DNA of 64,000 bases from Thauera chlorobenzoica (lineage in GTDB: Bacteria > Pseudomonadota > Gammaproteobacteria > Burkholderiales > Rhodocyclaceae): the NCBI RefSeq assembly GCF_001922305.1, contig NZ_CP018839.1, forward strand, positions 372,001-436,000, read 5' to 3'. The notes beneath the pieces were generated by a model. The model made no database searches. It was not told where the DNA came from and saw only the letters and a program-made list of their open reading frames with translations. Shown one piece after another: positions 27,007-35,808 of the stretch. Numbering within the stretch: the first letter of the stretch is position 1; the number at the start of each line of letters is the position of its first letter. The translations under genes and the position numbers were made by a program.

Positions 27007-28669
27007 TTGAATTCATCCAGTTGCGCACGATCATCGCGATCAGGCGGGGATCGTCCTGGGCCATTTCCTGCAGGCTGCTGAGGTGGGCCTCGTAGGCCGA
27101 AGTCCGGCGCTTGCGCTTGGACGGCTCGTAGACCACGTCCTCCTCTTCTTCCGCTTTCGCCGCTTCCGCGGCGGCCTCGCTTTCAGCGCCCGCTGCCGCG
27201 GCTACCTGCACCGGCGGGACGGGCGGGGCCATGCGCCGCAGCAGCGGGCGCAGGATCAGCAGGTAGAGCAGCAGGGCGGCGAGCGCCGCGAGGCCGTAGC
27301 GGACCAGCGGCAGGATCAGGCTGTCGAAGGACGGCGACTGCCACCAGGTGAGGGCGATGGTTTCATCCTCGGCGCGCATGAACGGGCTGTTGACCACTTC
27401 GACCTGGTCGCCGCGCGCCGCCGAAAAGCCGATCGCCTGGCGCACCAGGCGGTCGACCTGGGCCAGTTCCTCGGCGCTCAGCGCGACGCTGCGCAGGGCG
27501 CCGTTGTCGTCCGTCTCGCCGCGGTGATTGACCACCACCGCCGCCGAGATCCGGCGCAGCTGGCCGCGCGGGTACTGGACGTGGGCGACGGCGCGGTCGA
27601 CTTCGAAATTGACTACCTCGTCGCGCCGCAGCCGTTCGGGGTCGCGGGCGAGCCCGGCTTCGGCGGCGGCCTCGGCCGGGGCGTCGATCGGCGACGGCGG
27701 GGTGGCGGGCGGAATGTTGCTGAGCGCGCCCGGCACCCCGCCGGTGAGGTCTTCGCGGGCGCCGTAATCGAGGGTGGACTGGCGGCTGCGCACCGCGGCA
27801 TCGTTCGGCGCCTGGTTCGGGCCGTAGCGTTCGGAGGTTTCTTCGCGCCGCGAGAAATCGATCTCGGCGACGACCTGGGCGCGCACGTTGGCGGCACCGA
27901 ACAGCGGCGCGAGGATGTTCTCGATGCGATGCTGGAAGGAGCGCTCGATCTCGGCGACGAAATCGAGCTGGGTGTTGTCCACGTCGCGCGCGCCCGCGGC
28001 CGGCGTGCTCAGCAGGCGGCCGTCGTCGCCGACCACGGTGACGTTCTCGGTCGCCAGCTCGGGCACGCTGCTCGACACCAGGTGCACGATCGCGCGCACC
28101 TGGCCGTCGCTGAGGCTGCGTCCGGCGTGCAGGCCGACCACCACCGAGGCTTTCGCCGGCTCGCGCTCGCGCACGAACACCGAGTTGCGCGCCAGCGCCA
28201 GGTGCACGCGGGCGCTGGCCACCGGGCTCATCGCCGCGATCGAGCGCGACAGCTCGCCTTCGAGGCCGCGCTGGAAACTGATCTGCTCGGCGAACTGGCT
28301 GGCGCCGAAGCGCTGCTGGTCCATCACCTCGAGGCCGACGTTGCCGCCGCGCGGCAGCCCCTGTTCGGCCAGCTGCAGGCGCAGCACGTGGACTTCGGCG
28401 GCCGGCACCAGCAGGGCCTGGCCGCCTTCGCTGAAGCGGTAGGGCACGCCGCGCTGGTCGAGCGCGGCGATGATGCGCCCGCCGTCGGCTTCGCCGAGGT
28501 TGCTGAACAGCACCCGGTATTCGGGGCGCCCGGCCCACATCAGCAATACCGCGACCACCGCCACCACCGCGGCAGCGGCGATGGCGAAGGTCAGCATGGG
28601 GTGGGCGCGCAGCGAGCCGAGCGCCTGTGCCACGCCTGCGCTGCGGGCGCTTGCGGCCGGGTCACTCAT
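26999..28669 (-). CDS. fliF: Flagellar MS-ring protein FliF
   Basis: A 556-residue double-pass membrane protein. The first helix lies at about residues 25-46 and the second at about 450-471. Between them are the periplasmic ring-building motifs (YRVLFSNLGEADGGRIIAAL, GVPYRFSEGGQALLVPAAEV). The acidic C-terminal tail with SLQEMAQDDPRLIAMIVRNWM binds FliG. I chose the ATG at 28669 because the longer frame to 28840 adds an unrelated basic leader. fliE is divergent, 213 bp away. Confidence 0.95.
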   Translation of the reverse strand: MSDPAASARSAGVAQALGSLRAHPMLTFAIAAAAVVAVVAVLLMWAGRPEYRVLFSNLGEADGGRIIAALDQRGVPYRFSEGGQALLVPAAEVHVLRLQLAEQGLPRGGNVGLEVMDQQRFGASQFAEQISFQRGLEGELSRSIAAMSPVASARVHLALARNSVFVREREPAKASVVVGLHAGRSLSDGQVRAIVHLVSSSVPELATENVTVVGDDGRLLSTPAAGARDVDNTQLDFVAEIERSFQHRIENILAPLFGAANVRAQVVAEIDFSRREETSERYGPNQAPNDAAVRSRQSTLDYGAREDLTGGVPGALSNIPPATPPSPIDAPAEAAAEAGLARDPERLRRDEVVNFEVDRAVAHVQYPRGQLRRISAAVVVNHRGETDDNGALRSVALSAEELAQVDRLVRQAIGFSAARGDQVEVVNSPFMRAEDETIALTWWQSPSFDSLILPLVRYGLAALAALLLYLLILRPLLRRMAPPVPPVQVAAAAGAESEAAAEAAKAEEEEDVVYEPSKRKRRTSAYEAHLSSLQEMAQDDPRLIAMIVRNWMNSSE

Positions 28670-28882
28670 GAGCAGACCCGGACATGGTCGTGCGCTGGAG
28701 GCGGGGCGGGTTGATCGGATACCTTGTTTGCATGTTCGGGTGCCGGTCGCGGCGGGCGCAGGGCGGAATTCGGATGACCGCCCATTATCATCGCCGCTGC
28801 CCGGACGGAAGAGCGGAACAGCCCGGTTTTTCGGTGCCAATTGCGCTCATCGCCGGCGCCGCCGCGTTGCTAGACTCGCCCC

Positions 28883-29206
28883 ATGTCCTCCCCGATCCAG
28901 TCTTCCCTGCAGACCCTGCAAACGCTCGCCGCCCAGGCCGCGGGCGGAACCAAAGCCGCCTCGGTGCACACCAGCGTCGGCGCGGGCGGCTTTGCCGACG
29001 AACTGGCGGCCTCGATCGATCGCATCAACCGCCTGCAGCAGCAGGCCGGGGCGAAAGGGCTCGCTTTCCAGTCCGGCGCCCCCGGGGTCGAGCTCGACGA
29101 CCTGATGGTCGACATGCAAAAAGCCAGCCTCGCATTCCAGATGGGGGTGCAGGTGCGCAACCGCCTGGTCTCGGCCTACCGCGACATCATGAACATGCAG
29201 GTGTAG
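28883..29206 (+). CDS. fliE: Flagellar hook-basal body complex protein FliE
   Basis: A 107-residue rod-MS-ring adaptor. The C-terminal half is the conserved FliE pattern, LMVDMQKASLAFQMGVQVRNRLVSAYRDIMNMQV. It is transcribed away from fliF; the intervening 213 bp should hold both promoters, but I could not pick a clear one. A strong terminator follows at 29231. Confidence 0.95.
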   Translation: MSSPIQSSLQTLQTLAAQAAGGTKAASVHTSVGAGGFADELAASIDRINRLQQQAGAKGLAFQSGAPGVELDDLMVDMQKASLAFQMGVQVRNRLVSAYRDIMNMQV

Positions 29207-29230
29207 GCGGCAGCGCGCCTGCGGTCGATC

Positions 29231-29265
29231 CGCCGACGCATCCGGAAACGGGCGTCGGCGTTTTT
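29231..29265 (+). terminator. Rho-independent terminator after fliE
   Basis: Stem CGCCGACGC (29231-29239) pairs with GCGTCGGCG (29252-29260) around a 12-base loop, followed by five T. It lies 25 bp after the fliE stop. Confidence 0.88.
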
Positions 29266-29290
29266 CATCGGCCCGGGGGCCGGTGGGGGC

Positions 29291-29653
29291 TCAGGCGCTG
29301 GAGCGCAGGATCAGGCCCTGGCCCTGGTCGAGGCGACGGGCGATGGCGAGGACTTCTTCGGCGGGAATCTGGCGCAGCAGTTCGCCCGATTCGCGGTCGA
29401 CGACGCGGGTGATCCAGCGCCCGGAGTCCTCGTCGAGGCTGAACTCCAGGCCGTAGCCGCGCATCACCTCGTTGATCCGCTTCAGCGGTTCGACCAGCTC
29501 GCCGCGGCTGGGTGCGGCGGCGCCGTCTTCGGACAGCACGCTGGTGGCCGGCGGCAGGCGCGACATCACCTGTTCCAGGCGCTGGCGCGGGGTGAGGTCG
29601 TAAAGGGCGGGCCCCGCGGGGGCGGCGCCGGCATCGATCAGCGGTGAAGTCAT
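29291..29653 (-). CDS. flaG: FlaG-family flagellar protein
   Basis: A 120-residue protein whose C-terminal half matches the FlaG family: EPLKRINEVMRGYGLEFSLDEDSGRWITRVVDRESGELLRQIPAEEVLAIARRL shows the typical FxxDExxGxxVVKVxDxxTGEVIRQIPxE pattern (split here only by substitutions). FlaG proteins influence filament length. It lies 60 bp downstream of the NIT chemoreceptor on the same strand and may share its sigma-28 transcript. The N-terminal 45 residues are unstructured. Confidence 0.85.
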   Translation of the reverse strand: MTSPLIDAGAAPAGPALYDLTPRQRLEQVMSRLPPATSVLSEDGAAAPSRGELVEPLKRINEVMRGYGLEFSLDEDSGRWITRVVDRESGELLRQIPAEEVLAIARRLDQGQGLILRSSA

Positions 29654-29713
29654 GGTCGTGGGTCCTGGCGGCGGATCATCGAATCACGGCGGTGGCGGGC
29701 CGGGCGGCCGGGC

Positions 29714-31708
29714 TCAGGCCGCGGCCCCGGAAAGCAGCAGCTTCTGCCCCGAGGGGTAGGTTTCGGTGCCCGCAGCGCCGGACCGGTGGGCGGTGATCTC
29801 GTCGGAAACCTTGAAGCGGTCGATCTCGTCGCTCATGTCGGCGACCTGATCGTCGAGCGACTGGCTGGCGGCGGCGGTCTCTTCGACCAGCGCGGCGTTC
29901 TGCTGGATCATCTGTTCGAGCTGCGACACCGCCTGGTTGATCTGGCCGATGCCGGCGGACTGTTCGTCGGCGGCGGTCGAGATTTCCGCGATCTGGGTCG
30001 CCATCTGCTTGACCCGGAGGGCGATCGCTTCGAGCGTCTCGCCGGTGGTGGCGACCAGCTTCTGCCCTTCGCCGATGCTGGCGACGTTGTCGGCGACGAG
30101 GTTGCGGATCTGCTCGGCTTCGTTGGCGCTGCGGCTGGAGAGCTTGCGCACTTCCGCGGCGACCACCGCGAAGCCGCGGCCGTGCTCGCCGGCGCGGGCG
30201 GCCTCGACCGAGGCGTTGAGCGCGAGCAGGTTGGTCTGGAAGGCGATGCTGTCGATCGCGGTGACGATCGAGGTCACGCGCTGGTTGGCCTCGTGGATGC
30301 GCTGCATCGCGGCGCGCGCCGCGGTCGATACCCGGGTGGCCTCGTCGGCCTGGGCGGCGACCTCGGACGACACCGTCTGCGCGCTGCGCGCATGGTCGGC
30401 GGTGTTGCGCACGGTGGCGGTGATCTGTTCCAGGCTGGAGGCGATCTCGACCAGGGCGGTGGATTGCTGCTCGGTGCGGTTGGCGAGGTCGTCGTTGCCC
30501 TGGGCGATCTCGCGGCTGGCGATGCCCACCGACTGGGCGGTGCGGCGGATGCTGGAGACGAGCTGCTCGGTGCTGGCGAGCGAGTCGTTGAAGCTGCGGT
30601 TGAGGCGCGAGAATTCGTCGCTGCCGGGCACGTCGAGGCGGCGGGTGAGGTTGTTCTGGTCGCTGCCGAGCACGCGCAGGGTGCGCGCGAGCGGACTCAG
30701 GATGCTGCGCGCGATCAGGATCGTGGCGATGCTGGCGAGCACGGCCGAGAGGAGGACCACCGCCAGGTAGCTGATCAGCGCCGCGCGCGCTTCGGCATAT
30801 AGTCCGCCGGCGCGGGCGATGAGGGCGTTGGTCATTTCGTCCTCGATTTCCTTGACCAGGCCGATCTGGCGCGACTTGAGGTCGAACCACTCGAAGGGGT
30901 CGATCTTCTTCACGTCGCCGTGGAGGGTGACGGCGTCGCGGATCTCGCTGATCCGGCGCTGCAGCTCGCCGCTGGAATAGGCTTCGGCCAGCCGGTCGCG
31001 CACCGCGGGTTCGCCGACCAGCTCGACCATCTTGTAGTAGGTGCGCTCGTCGGCCGAGAGCGCCGCCAGGCGTTCGAAGACTTCGGCGTGGATGGTGTCG
31101 GCGTTGAGCGCGGCGGTGATCACCGCGCGTTCGATACCGGCGGTTTCCTTCAGGCGGAGCAGGACGTTATAGACCGCCGGCGTGCGCACGCCGGCGTCGC
31201 TGCTGCCGAAGCCGGTGGCGGCGTCGATCAGTTCGATCAGCTGGCTGATGAGTTCGGTATAGCGGCGGACGACGTCGTACGAGTTGATCTTGCGCTCGTT
31301 GATCTCGTTGCGCATCCCCACCGTTTCGGCGAAATGGGGCAGCAGCGCGCGTGCCTGCTCGAGCAGTGCGCTACCGATGAGGTTGGGGTCGGCCTGATTG
31401 ACGAACACGGTGAACTGTTCGCGCTGCTTGTCCACCAGCACGCGCTGGGCGTCGAGCTTGGGGCGGATGCGGCCGTCCTGGGTGACGACGTGCCCCGAGG
31501 AGTAGCCGCGCTCGCGCTGCAGTTCGTGGAGCAGGGCGGTGGCCTGCTGGGCGAGCGCGGTGGTGGCCTGCGGGCCGGTGGCCGCGCGCATCGCGTCCAT
31601 CCGCTCGAGGATGCCGGCGAGGCCGAAATACGCCGTCGCCAGCAAGGGCAGCACGAGGGCGAGGACAAACTTGTACACGAGGGGGAGGCGGTGCAGCAGC
31701 GTGTTCAT
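29714..31708 (-). CDS. Methyl-accepting chemotaxis protein with NIT sensor domain
   Basis: A 664-residue chemoreceptor. A first membrane helix (about residues 12-32) is followed by a periplasmic domain that begins [16 protein letters not shown], the signature of NIT (nitrate/nitrite-sensing type) domains. Then come a second helix (about 309-331), HAMP, and the methyl-accepting signalling domain with the hairpin tip [40 protein letters not shown] domains in other proteins bind nitrate or nitrite, so this receptor may steer denitrifying cells; the ligand is inference. A sigma-28 promoter lies 67 bp upstream. Confidence 0.92.
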   Translation of the reverse strand: MNTLLHRLPLVYKFVLALVLPLLATAYFGLAGILERMDAMRAATGPQATTALAQQATALLHELQRERGYSSGHVVTQDGRIRPKLDAQRVLVDKQREQFTVFVNQADPNLIGSALLEQARALLPHFAETVGMRNEINERKINSYDVVRRYTELISQLIELIDAATGFGSSDAGVRTPAVYNVLLRLKETAGIERAVITAALNADTIHAEVFERLAALSADERTYYKMVELVGEPAVRDRLAEAYSSGELQRRISEIRDAVTLHGDVKKIDPFEWFDLKSRQIGLVKEIEDEMTNALIARAGGLYAEARAALISYLAVVLLSAVLASIATILIARSILSPLARTLRVLGSDQNNLTRRLDVPGSDEFSRLNRSFNDSLASTEQLVSSIRRTAQSVGIASREIAQGNDDLANRTEQQSTALVEIASSLEQITATVRNTADHARSAQTVSSEVAAQADEATRVSTAARAAMQRIHEANQRVTSIVTAIDSIAFQTNLLALNASVEAARAGEHGRGFAVVAAEVRKLSSRSANEAEQIRNLVADNVASIGEGQKLVATTGETLEAIALRVKQMATQIAEISTAADEQSAGIGQINQAVSQLEQMIQQNAALVEETAAASQSLDDQVADMSDEIDRFKVSDEITAHRSGAAGTETYPSGQKLLLSGAAA

Positions 31709-31774
31709 GGCGATCGGGGTCTCCGTGGCAAAACGCGCCGCGTGCGGCCTGGGCCGGACGAGGCTGTTCGTGAT

Positions 31775-31801
31775 CTATCGGAAACCGGGCGCCGAACTTT
31801 A
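31775..31801 (-). promoter_or_regulatory. Sigma-28 (FliA) promoter of the NIT chemoreceptor
   Basis: On the minus strand TAAAGTTC, 11 bases, TCCGATAG. Close to the FliA consensus with exact spacing, so the receptor is co-expressed with the filament genes. Confidence 0.85.
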
Positions 31802-31880
31802 GGGCGAAGGCGTCAAAAAACTGCAATGTCTGCAGGGGCTTCGGCCCGCGCGTCTCTGCCCTGTTCCTCAGGCGGGCGCG

Positions 31881-31909
31881 GTAGGGGCGACCCGCCGGGT
31901 CGCCCCTAC
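31881..31909. repeat. Palindromic repeat A, copy 1
   Basis: GTAGGGGCGACCCG-C-CGGGTCGCCCCTAC: a perfect palindrome with 14-base arms around one base. It is followed after about 10 bases by a second short element, AAATAGGGGCTGGCCCTTTT (repeat B). Further copies occur at 32848, 36174, 36731, 36852, 37730, 38665, 40826 and 41745, all in the island between the chemoreceptor and fliC. Confidence 0.9.
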
Positions 31910-32020
31910 GTCCCGGCGTGAAATAGGGGCTGGCCCTTTTCCGCTTGCGGGAGCTCAAGCCTGCATCCGCTGGCGCTGGCTGCGCTATTATCTATCCACA
32001 TGGTCACCTGGAGCGATGTC

Positions 32021-32251
32021 ATGCGTACCGTTGCGGTTGTCGAGGCCAAGAGCCAGTTTTCTGCGCTGTTGGCGGCAGTGGAGAGTGGCGAGGAGGTGGC
32101 GATCACCCGGCGTGGGCGAGTCGTCGCTCGTCTGGTGCCGGATACGCCGCGTTCGGCGGCGGATGTATTTCGGCCCTGCTGGCAGGATGGCGGGCTCGAT
32201 CTGGCGGCGCCGGCCGATGCGCTGGCCGAGCCGGTCGCCGGGTGGGATTGA
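32021..32251 (+). CDS. Phd/YefM-type antitoxin
   Basis: A 76-residue protein starting MRTVAVVEAKSQFSALLAAVESGEEVAITRRGRVVARLVP, the N-terminal DNA-binding fold of the Phd/YefM family. The acidic C-terminal tail would wrap the toxin. It sits 6 bp before a PIN-domain toxin. The ATG at 32021 has TGGAG upstream; a start at 32000 would add seven residues outside the fold. With the next gene it forms the first and only intact plus-strand TA pair of this island. Confidence 0.9.
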   Translation: MRTVAVVEAKSQFSALLAAVESGEEVAITRRGRVVARLVPDTPRSAADVFRPCWQDGGLDLAAPADALAEPVAGWD

Positions 32252-32257
32252 GTCCGC

Positions 32258-32659
32258 ATGATCCACCTGCTCGATACCAACATCTTCATCGCCGCGCTGA
32301 AGGCCCACCCAACGGTTCGCGCGCGGCTCGAGTCCTTGCCGGCCTCCGCTGTCGCTCTTTCGCCCATCGTGCTGGGCGAACTCCAGACCGGTGTGGAGAA
32401 GAGCGAACAGGTCGAGCGTAACCGTGCACGGCTGGAGCAGGTGGTTGCGGGGCTTGCGGTGCCGGGGGTGGATGCCGCGACGAGCGCCCACTATGCACGG
32501 ATCCGTGCCGCGCTCGAGCGGCAAGGTACGCCGATCGGTGGCAATGATCTCTGGATTGCGGCACAGGCACTTGCACTGGGTGCAGTGCTGGTCACCGATA
32601 ACGTGAAGGAGTTCAGCCGCGTTCCGGGCCTGGTGGTGGAGAACTGGCTGGCTCAGTGA
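32258..32659 (+). CDS. VapC-type PIN-domain ribonuclease toxin
   Basis: A 133-residue PIN protein. The first acidic residue is in MIHLLDTNIFI (Asp6), the second in LSPIVLGELQTGV (Glu), and the C-terminal pair in PIGGNDLWIAAQAL and LVTDNVKEF. All four PIN acids are present, so it is probably an active Mg2+-dependent RNase, typically cutting tRNA. It is paired with the Phd-like antitoxin immediately upstream. Confidence 0.92.
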   Translation: MIHLLDTNIFIAALKAHPTVRARLESLPASAVALSPIVLGELQTGVEKSEQVERNRARLEQVVAGLAVPGVDAATSAHYARIRAALERQGTPIGGNDLWIAAQALALGAVLVTDNVKEFSRVPGLVVENWLAQ

Positions 32660-32667
32660 GGGGATGA

Positions 32668-32745
32668 GCTAGCACACGCCCACGCTTCACTACCGAGAGG
32701 AGACGCTTCAGCCGAGTTTGAGTATGGCCACGACGATGCCGACTG
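32668..32745 (-). pseudogene. 3' end fragment of a DUF1640-like gene
   Basis: These bases repeat the last codons and downstream sequence of the intact gene at 38943-39200. The minus strand reads TVGIVVAILKLG-stop, where the intact gene has GVGIVAAILKLG-stop, and the flank GCTAGCACACGC...CACGCTTCACTACCGAGAGG is shared too. Nothing else of the gene is here. Its 5' end is found separately at 36239-36305. Confidence 0.75.
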
Positions 32746-32847
32746 TTTGTCTGGCGACTGCCAATCTACCAAGCTCCGAACCGTCAACCACTCCTTCCCC
32801 CAATCGCGCGAAGAACTTTTTTGCGGCCTGTTCCTCGGGCGGGCGCG

Positions 32848-32876
32848 GTGGGGGCGACCCGGCGGGTCGCCCCCAC
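32848..32876. repeat. Palindromic repeat A, copy 2, with repeat B
   Basis: GTGGGGGCGACCCG-G-CGGGTCGCCCCCAC, 14-base arms. The A-to-G and T-to-C changes relative to the main form are compensatory, so pairing is kept. The spacer upstream (GCCTGTTCCTCGGGCGGGCGCGG) repeats that of copy 1. Repeat B follows (GAAACAGGGGTCCGATCCCTTTC). Confidence 0.88.
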
Positions 32877-32944
32877 GACACAGGTGAAACAGGGGTCCGA
32901 TCCCTTTCCCCCTTCTCGGGCTTCGGTGATTCTGTTCGTGGCCC

Positions 32945-33346
32945 CTATGCAGCCTCCCACGGGTTGATAACGGTCACGCCGGCGGCCTGGAAGGGGCTTG
33001 TGTCGCGTGTGGCAACGATAAACCCGTTGGCCACGGCGACCGCCGCAATGCAGGCGTCGGCAGTCTCGATCCCGCTGCCCGAGTTGCGCACGGTCGCGAG
33101 CAATTCGGCATAGGCGTTCGTGCAAGCCAGGTCGAACGGCAGCACACGCCCGACGAACATGGGCAGCACGCGCTTCTCCAGGTACTCATGCAGGCTGTTC
33201 CGGCGCTTTCCCGCCGGCAGCAACGCCGCGCCGGCGCGCAGCTCGGCCACGGTCAGTGCGGACAGGTAAAGTGTTTCCAGCGGTTGCGCGTCGATCCATT
33301 CGATGACGCGGGCCTCGGGTACTGGTCGCAGCGGCTCCGAAACGAC
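32945..33346 (-). pseudogene. VapC/FitB-type PIN toxin, split by IS66 (larger part)
   Basis: Reading the minus strand, codons continue VVSEPLRPVPEARVIEWIDAQPLETLYLSALTVAELRAGAALL and end ...TVINPWEAA, a typical FitB-like PIN protein. The first seven codons (MILLDTN) lie on the other side of the IS66 element at 35788-35808. Removing the element and one 8-bp duplication restores an open frame of 140 codons that starts at 35808, overlapping the antitoxin stop. The catalytic Asp of LDTN is thereby cut off from the rest. An ORF from a GTG at 33250 exists but lacks this Asp, so it should not be an active RNase. Confidence 0.9.
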
Positions 33347-33354
33347 GTTGGTGT
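33347..33354. repeat. Left target-site duplication of IS66
   Basis: GTTGGTGT, identical to 35788-35795 on the other side of the element. IS66 elements make 8-bp duplications. Confidence 0.93.
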
Positions 33355-33442
33355 GTAACCGGTAACTGAGCGGCGTCCTTCTCGCGGCGTAGCGATCGTT
33401 GAATAATTCTCGCCATGTTCAACGACGACGGGATTGGCAGTG

Positions 33443-33754
33443 ATGGCATCGACGGTGAGGAGCAAATGGCGGCGACGCGGCCACGAGGAATGGCGGGCGG
33501 TGTTCGATCGCTTTGCGGCAAGCGGTCTGAGCATCCGGCAGTTCTGCGACAGCGAGGGCTTGAGCAAGTCGAGTTTCGAGCGCTGGCGCGGCCTGCTGGC
33601 CGGTGAGGCGTCGAGCGTCGCCGATCGCGGCGATGCGTGCGCTCGTGCGGGCTTTGTCGATGCGGGCCTGGTCGACGTTGGCGGCGGTGCAGGCCGGCTC
33701 GAGCTCAAGCTCGATCTGGGTGGCGGTGTCGTGCTGCATCTGGTGCGCGGCTGA
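33443..33754 (+). CDS. tnpA: IS66 accessory protein TnpA
   Basis: A 103-residue protein with an HTH-like N-terminus (EEWRAVFDRFAASGLSIRQFCDSEGLSKSSFERW), the pattern of IS66 OrfA proteins. The ATG at 33443 is preferred to the TTG at 33434. Its stop overlaps the tnpB start (CTGATG). Confidence 0.9.
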   Translation: MASTVRSKWRRRGHEEWRAVFDRFAASGLSIRQFCDSEGLSKSSFERWRGLLAGEASSVADRGDACARAGFVDAGLVDVGGGAGRLELKLDLGGGVVLHLVRG

Positions 33755-34113
33755 TGTTCTTCCCCGAAGGGGCGGTGCGGGTGCATGTCTATGGCCGCCC
33801 GGTTGACATGCGCAAGTCCTTCGATGGGCTGTACGCGCTCACCCGCCACGCACTTGGGTGCGATCCGCTGTCGGGCGAGCTGTTCGTGTTCATCAACCGG
33901 CGCGGCACGCAGATGAAGGTGCTGTACTGGGATCGCAGCGGCTTTTGCGTGTGGGCCAAGCGCCTCGAGCAGGGACGGTTCGTGTCCGACTGGTCGCGGG
34001 TGCTCACTCGCCAGATGGACTGGACCGGGCTGAAGCTGTTGCTCGAAGGCATCGAGCCGGCGCGCTTCAAGCGCCGTTTCAAGCTCCCGGAAGTGGCCGC
34101 CAAGCCCGCATGA
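33754..34113 (+). CDS. tnpB: IS66 accessory protein TnpB
   Basis: A 119-residue protein with the highly conserved IS66 OrfB sequence: RVHVYGRPVDMRKSFDGLYAL, LFVFINRRGTQMKVLYWDRSGFCVWAKRLEQGRF. Full length. It overlaps tnpA by one base and runs up to tnpC. Confidence 0.96.
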   Translation: MFFPEGAVRVHVYGRPVDMRKSFDGLYALTRHALGCDPLSGELFVFINRRGTQMKVLYWDRSGFCVWAKRLEQGRFVSDWSRVLTRQMDWTGLKLLLEGIEPARFKRRFKLPEVAAKPA

Positions 34114-34142
34114 ATGCTGGGTTTTACGGTAAAATTCCGGCC

Positions 34143-35759
34143 ATGACGACGCCCGTTTCGCTGACCGTTCCGACGCCCGCCGAGGCCGCCCGCTGGGCGC
34201 CCGAGCAAATCGTCGCACTGGCCCAGGCGAACGCGGCCGCCGCCCGCCAACTCGATGCCCTGCAGCTCGAGTTCCAGGCGATGAAGCATCAGATCGAGTG
34301 GTTCCGGCGCCAGCTCTTCGGGGCGAAGAGCGAGAAGCGCATCGTCGATGCGAGCCCGCATCAGATGAACCTGGGCGAGTTGCCGGTGCCCGAATCCTCG
34401 CCGCCGCCCCCTGCCAAGGACATCGCCGCCCACACCCGCCGGGCCCGCACCACCGATTACGCGGCGGGCGACGCATCGGCGCTGTTCTTCGACGAAGCCC
34501 GCGTGCCGGTCGAGACCATCGCCGTGGCGAACCCGGAAATCGACGGGCTCACCGCCGACCAGTTCGAGGTGATCGGCGAGAAGGTCAGTCACCGCCTGGC
34601 ACAGCGCCCGGGCAGCTACGTGATCCTCAAGTATGTGCGTCCGGTGATCAAGCGCCTCGACACCCAGGCGATTTCCTGCCCGGCGGCACCCGAGGGGGTG
34701 ATTCGCGGCAGCCGCGCCGATGTGAGCTTCGTCGCCGGGCTCATCACCGACAAGTTCTGCTACCACCAGCCGCTGTACCGCCAGCACCAGCGGCTCGGGG
34801 ACAACGGCATCAAGGTTTCGCGCCCGTGGCTCACGCAGCTCACTCACGGGGCGCTGTCGCTGCTCGAACCCATCTTTACGGCCCAACTCGACTCGATCCG
34901 CGCGAGCCGCATCAAGGCGATGGACGAGACCCCGATCAAGGCCGGCCGGGCCGGCCCGGGCAAGATGAAGGGCGGCTACTTCTGGCCGGTCTATGGCGAG
35001 CGTGACGAAATCTGCTTCGCCTATCACGAGGGGCGCAGTGGCAAGCACATTGCGCAGACCCTGGGCACCGACCCGCCGCCCGAGGGGGCGGTGCTGCTTA
35101 CCGATGGCTATGCGGCCTACGAACGCTACGCGGAAAAATGCGGGCTCACGCACGCGCAATGCTGGGCGCACTCGAGGAGGAAGTTCTTCGATGCGCAGGC
35201 GCTCGAGCCCGAGCGTGCGGGCCAGGCGCTGGAGATGATCGGAAAACTGTACGCGGTGGAGAAGCACATCCGCGAGGCCAGGCTCGTCGGTGAGGCACGC
35301 CGCGCGCATCGGCTCGCGCAGGCCAAGCCCGTGCTCCAGCAGTTCTTCGCCTGGGTCGACGCCCAGTTCGAATCCCAGGGCCTGTTGCCCAGCTCACCGC
35401 TCACCACCGCCATGGCGTACGTGCGCGAGCGCCGGGCCGCCCTCGAGGTGTACCTCTCCGATCCCGAGGTGCCGATCGACACCAACCATCTGGAGCGGGC
35501 GCTACGCGTGGTGCCGATGGGCCGTCGCAACTGGCTCTTCTGCTGGACCGAGGTCGGGGCAAAGTACGTGGGCATCGCGCAGAGTCTGATCGCCACCTGC
35601 CGCCTGCACGACATCGACCCCTATACGTACCTGGTCGATGTGCTCCAGCGCATCGGCCAGCATCCGGCCGCCAACGTGGCGCAGCTCACCCCAAGGCTGT
35701 GGAAGCAACACTTCGCGGCCAATCCGCTGCGATCCGATCTCTTCGAAATCTCGAAGTAG
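34143..35759 (+). CDS. tnpC: IS66 transposase TnpC
   Basis: A 538-residue DDE transposase. It has a leucine-zipper-like N-terminus (LDALQLEFQAMKHQIEWFRRQLFGAKSEK), a zinc-finger-like zone and the DDE catalytic core: Asp in KAMDETPIK, Asp in LLTDGYAAYERY and Glu in TNHLERALR. The C-terminal IS66 tail (NPLRSDLFE) is present. An in-frame ATG at 34110 overlaps the tnpB stop (ATGA) and is an alternative start that adds 11 residues. Confidence 0.95.
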   Translation: MTTPVSLTVPTPAEAARWAPEQIVALAQANAAAARQLDALQLEFQAMKHQIEWFRRQLFGAKSEKRIVDASPHQMNLGELPVPESSPPPPAKDIAAHTRRARTTDYAAGDASALFFDEARVPVETIAVANPEIDGLTADQFEVIGEKVSHRLAQRPGSYVILKYVRPVIKRLDTQAISCPAAPEGVIRGSRADVSFVAGLITDKFCYHQPLYRQHQRLGDNGIKVSRPWLTQLTHGALSLLEPIFTAQLDSIRASRIKAMDETPIKAGRAGPGKMKGGYFWPVYGERDEICFAYHEGRSGKHIAQTLGTDPPPEGAVLLTDGYAAYERYAEKCGLTHAQCWAHSRRKFFDAQALEPERAGQALEMIGKLYAVEKHIREARLVGEARRAHRLAQAKPVLQQFFAWVDAQFESQGLLPSSPLTTAMAYVRERRAALEVYLSDPEVPIDTNHLERALRVVPMGRRNWLFCWTEVGAKYVGIAQSLIATCRLHDIDPYTYLVDVLQRIGQHPAANVAQLTPRLWKQHFAANPLRSDLFEISK

Positions 35760-35787
35760 GCAAGGACGCCGGGCAGTTACCGCTTAC

Positions 35788-35795
35788 GTTGGTGT
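35788..35795. repeat. Right target-site duplication of IS66
   Basis: GTTGGTGT, directly after the right inverted repeat; pairs with 33347-33354. Confidence 0.93.
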
Positions 35796-35808
35796 CGAGC
35801 AGGATCAT
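35788..35808 (-). pseudogene. First seven codons of the IS66-split vapC
   Basis: The minus strand reads ATG ATC CTG CTC GAC ACC AAC (MILLDTN), starting inside the antitoxin stop codon (ATGA). It joins to the fragment ending at 33346 once the element is removed. Confidence 0.9.

Larger units (their letters stand above)
33355..35787 (+). mobile_element. IS66-family insertion sequence, complete
   Basis: A 2433-bp element with three genes in the IS66 order tnpA-tnpB-tnpC. The ends are imperfect inverted repeats: left GTAACCGGTAACTGAGCGGC and right, reverse-complemented, GTAAGCGGTAACTGCCCGGC, both continuing GTCCTT. It is flanked by an exact 8-bp duplication (GTTGGTGT) and disrupts a vapC-like gene. 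The intact ends, exact duplication and open reading frames indicate a recent insertion. Confidence 0.96.

Noticed and set aside
27083..28714. 543-codon plus-strand frame opposite fliF
   Set aside because: Antisense shadow with low-complexity composition.
28670..28882. TTGGCAC between fliF and fliE as a sigma-54 promoter
   Set aside because: The -24 half is perfect but no TTGC is found at the required spacing on either strand.
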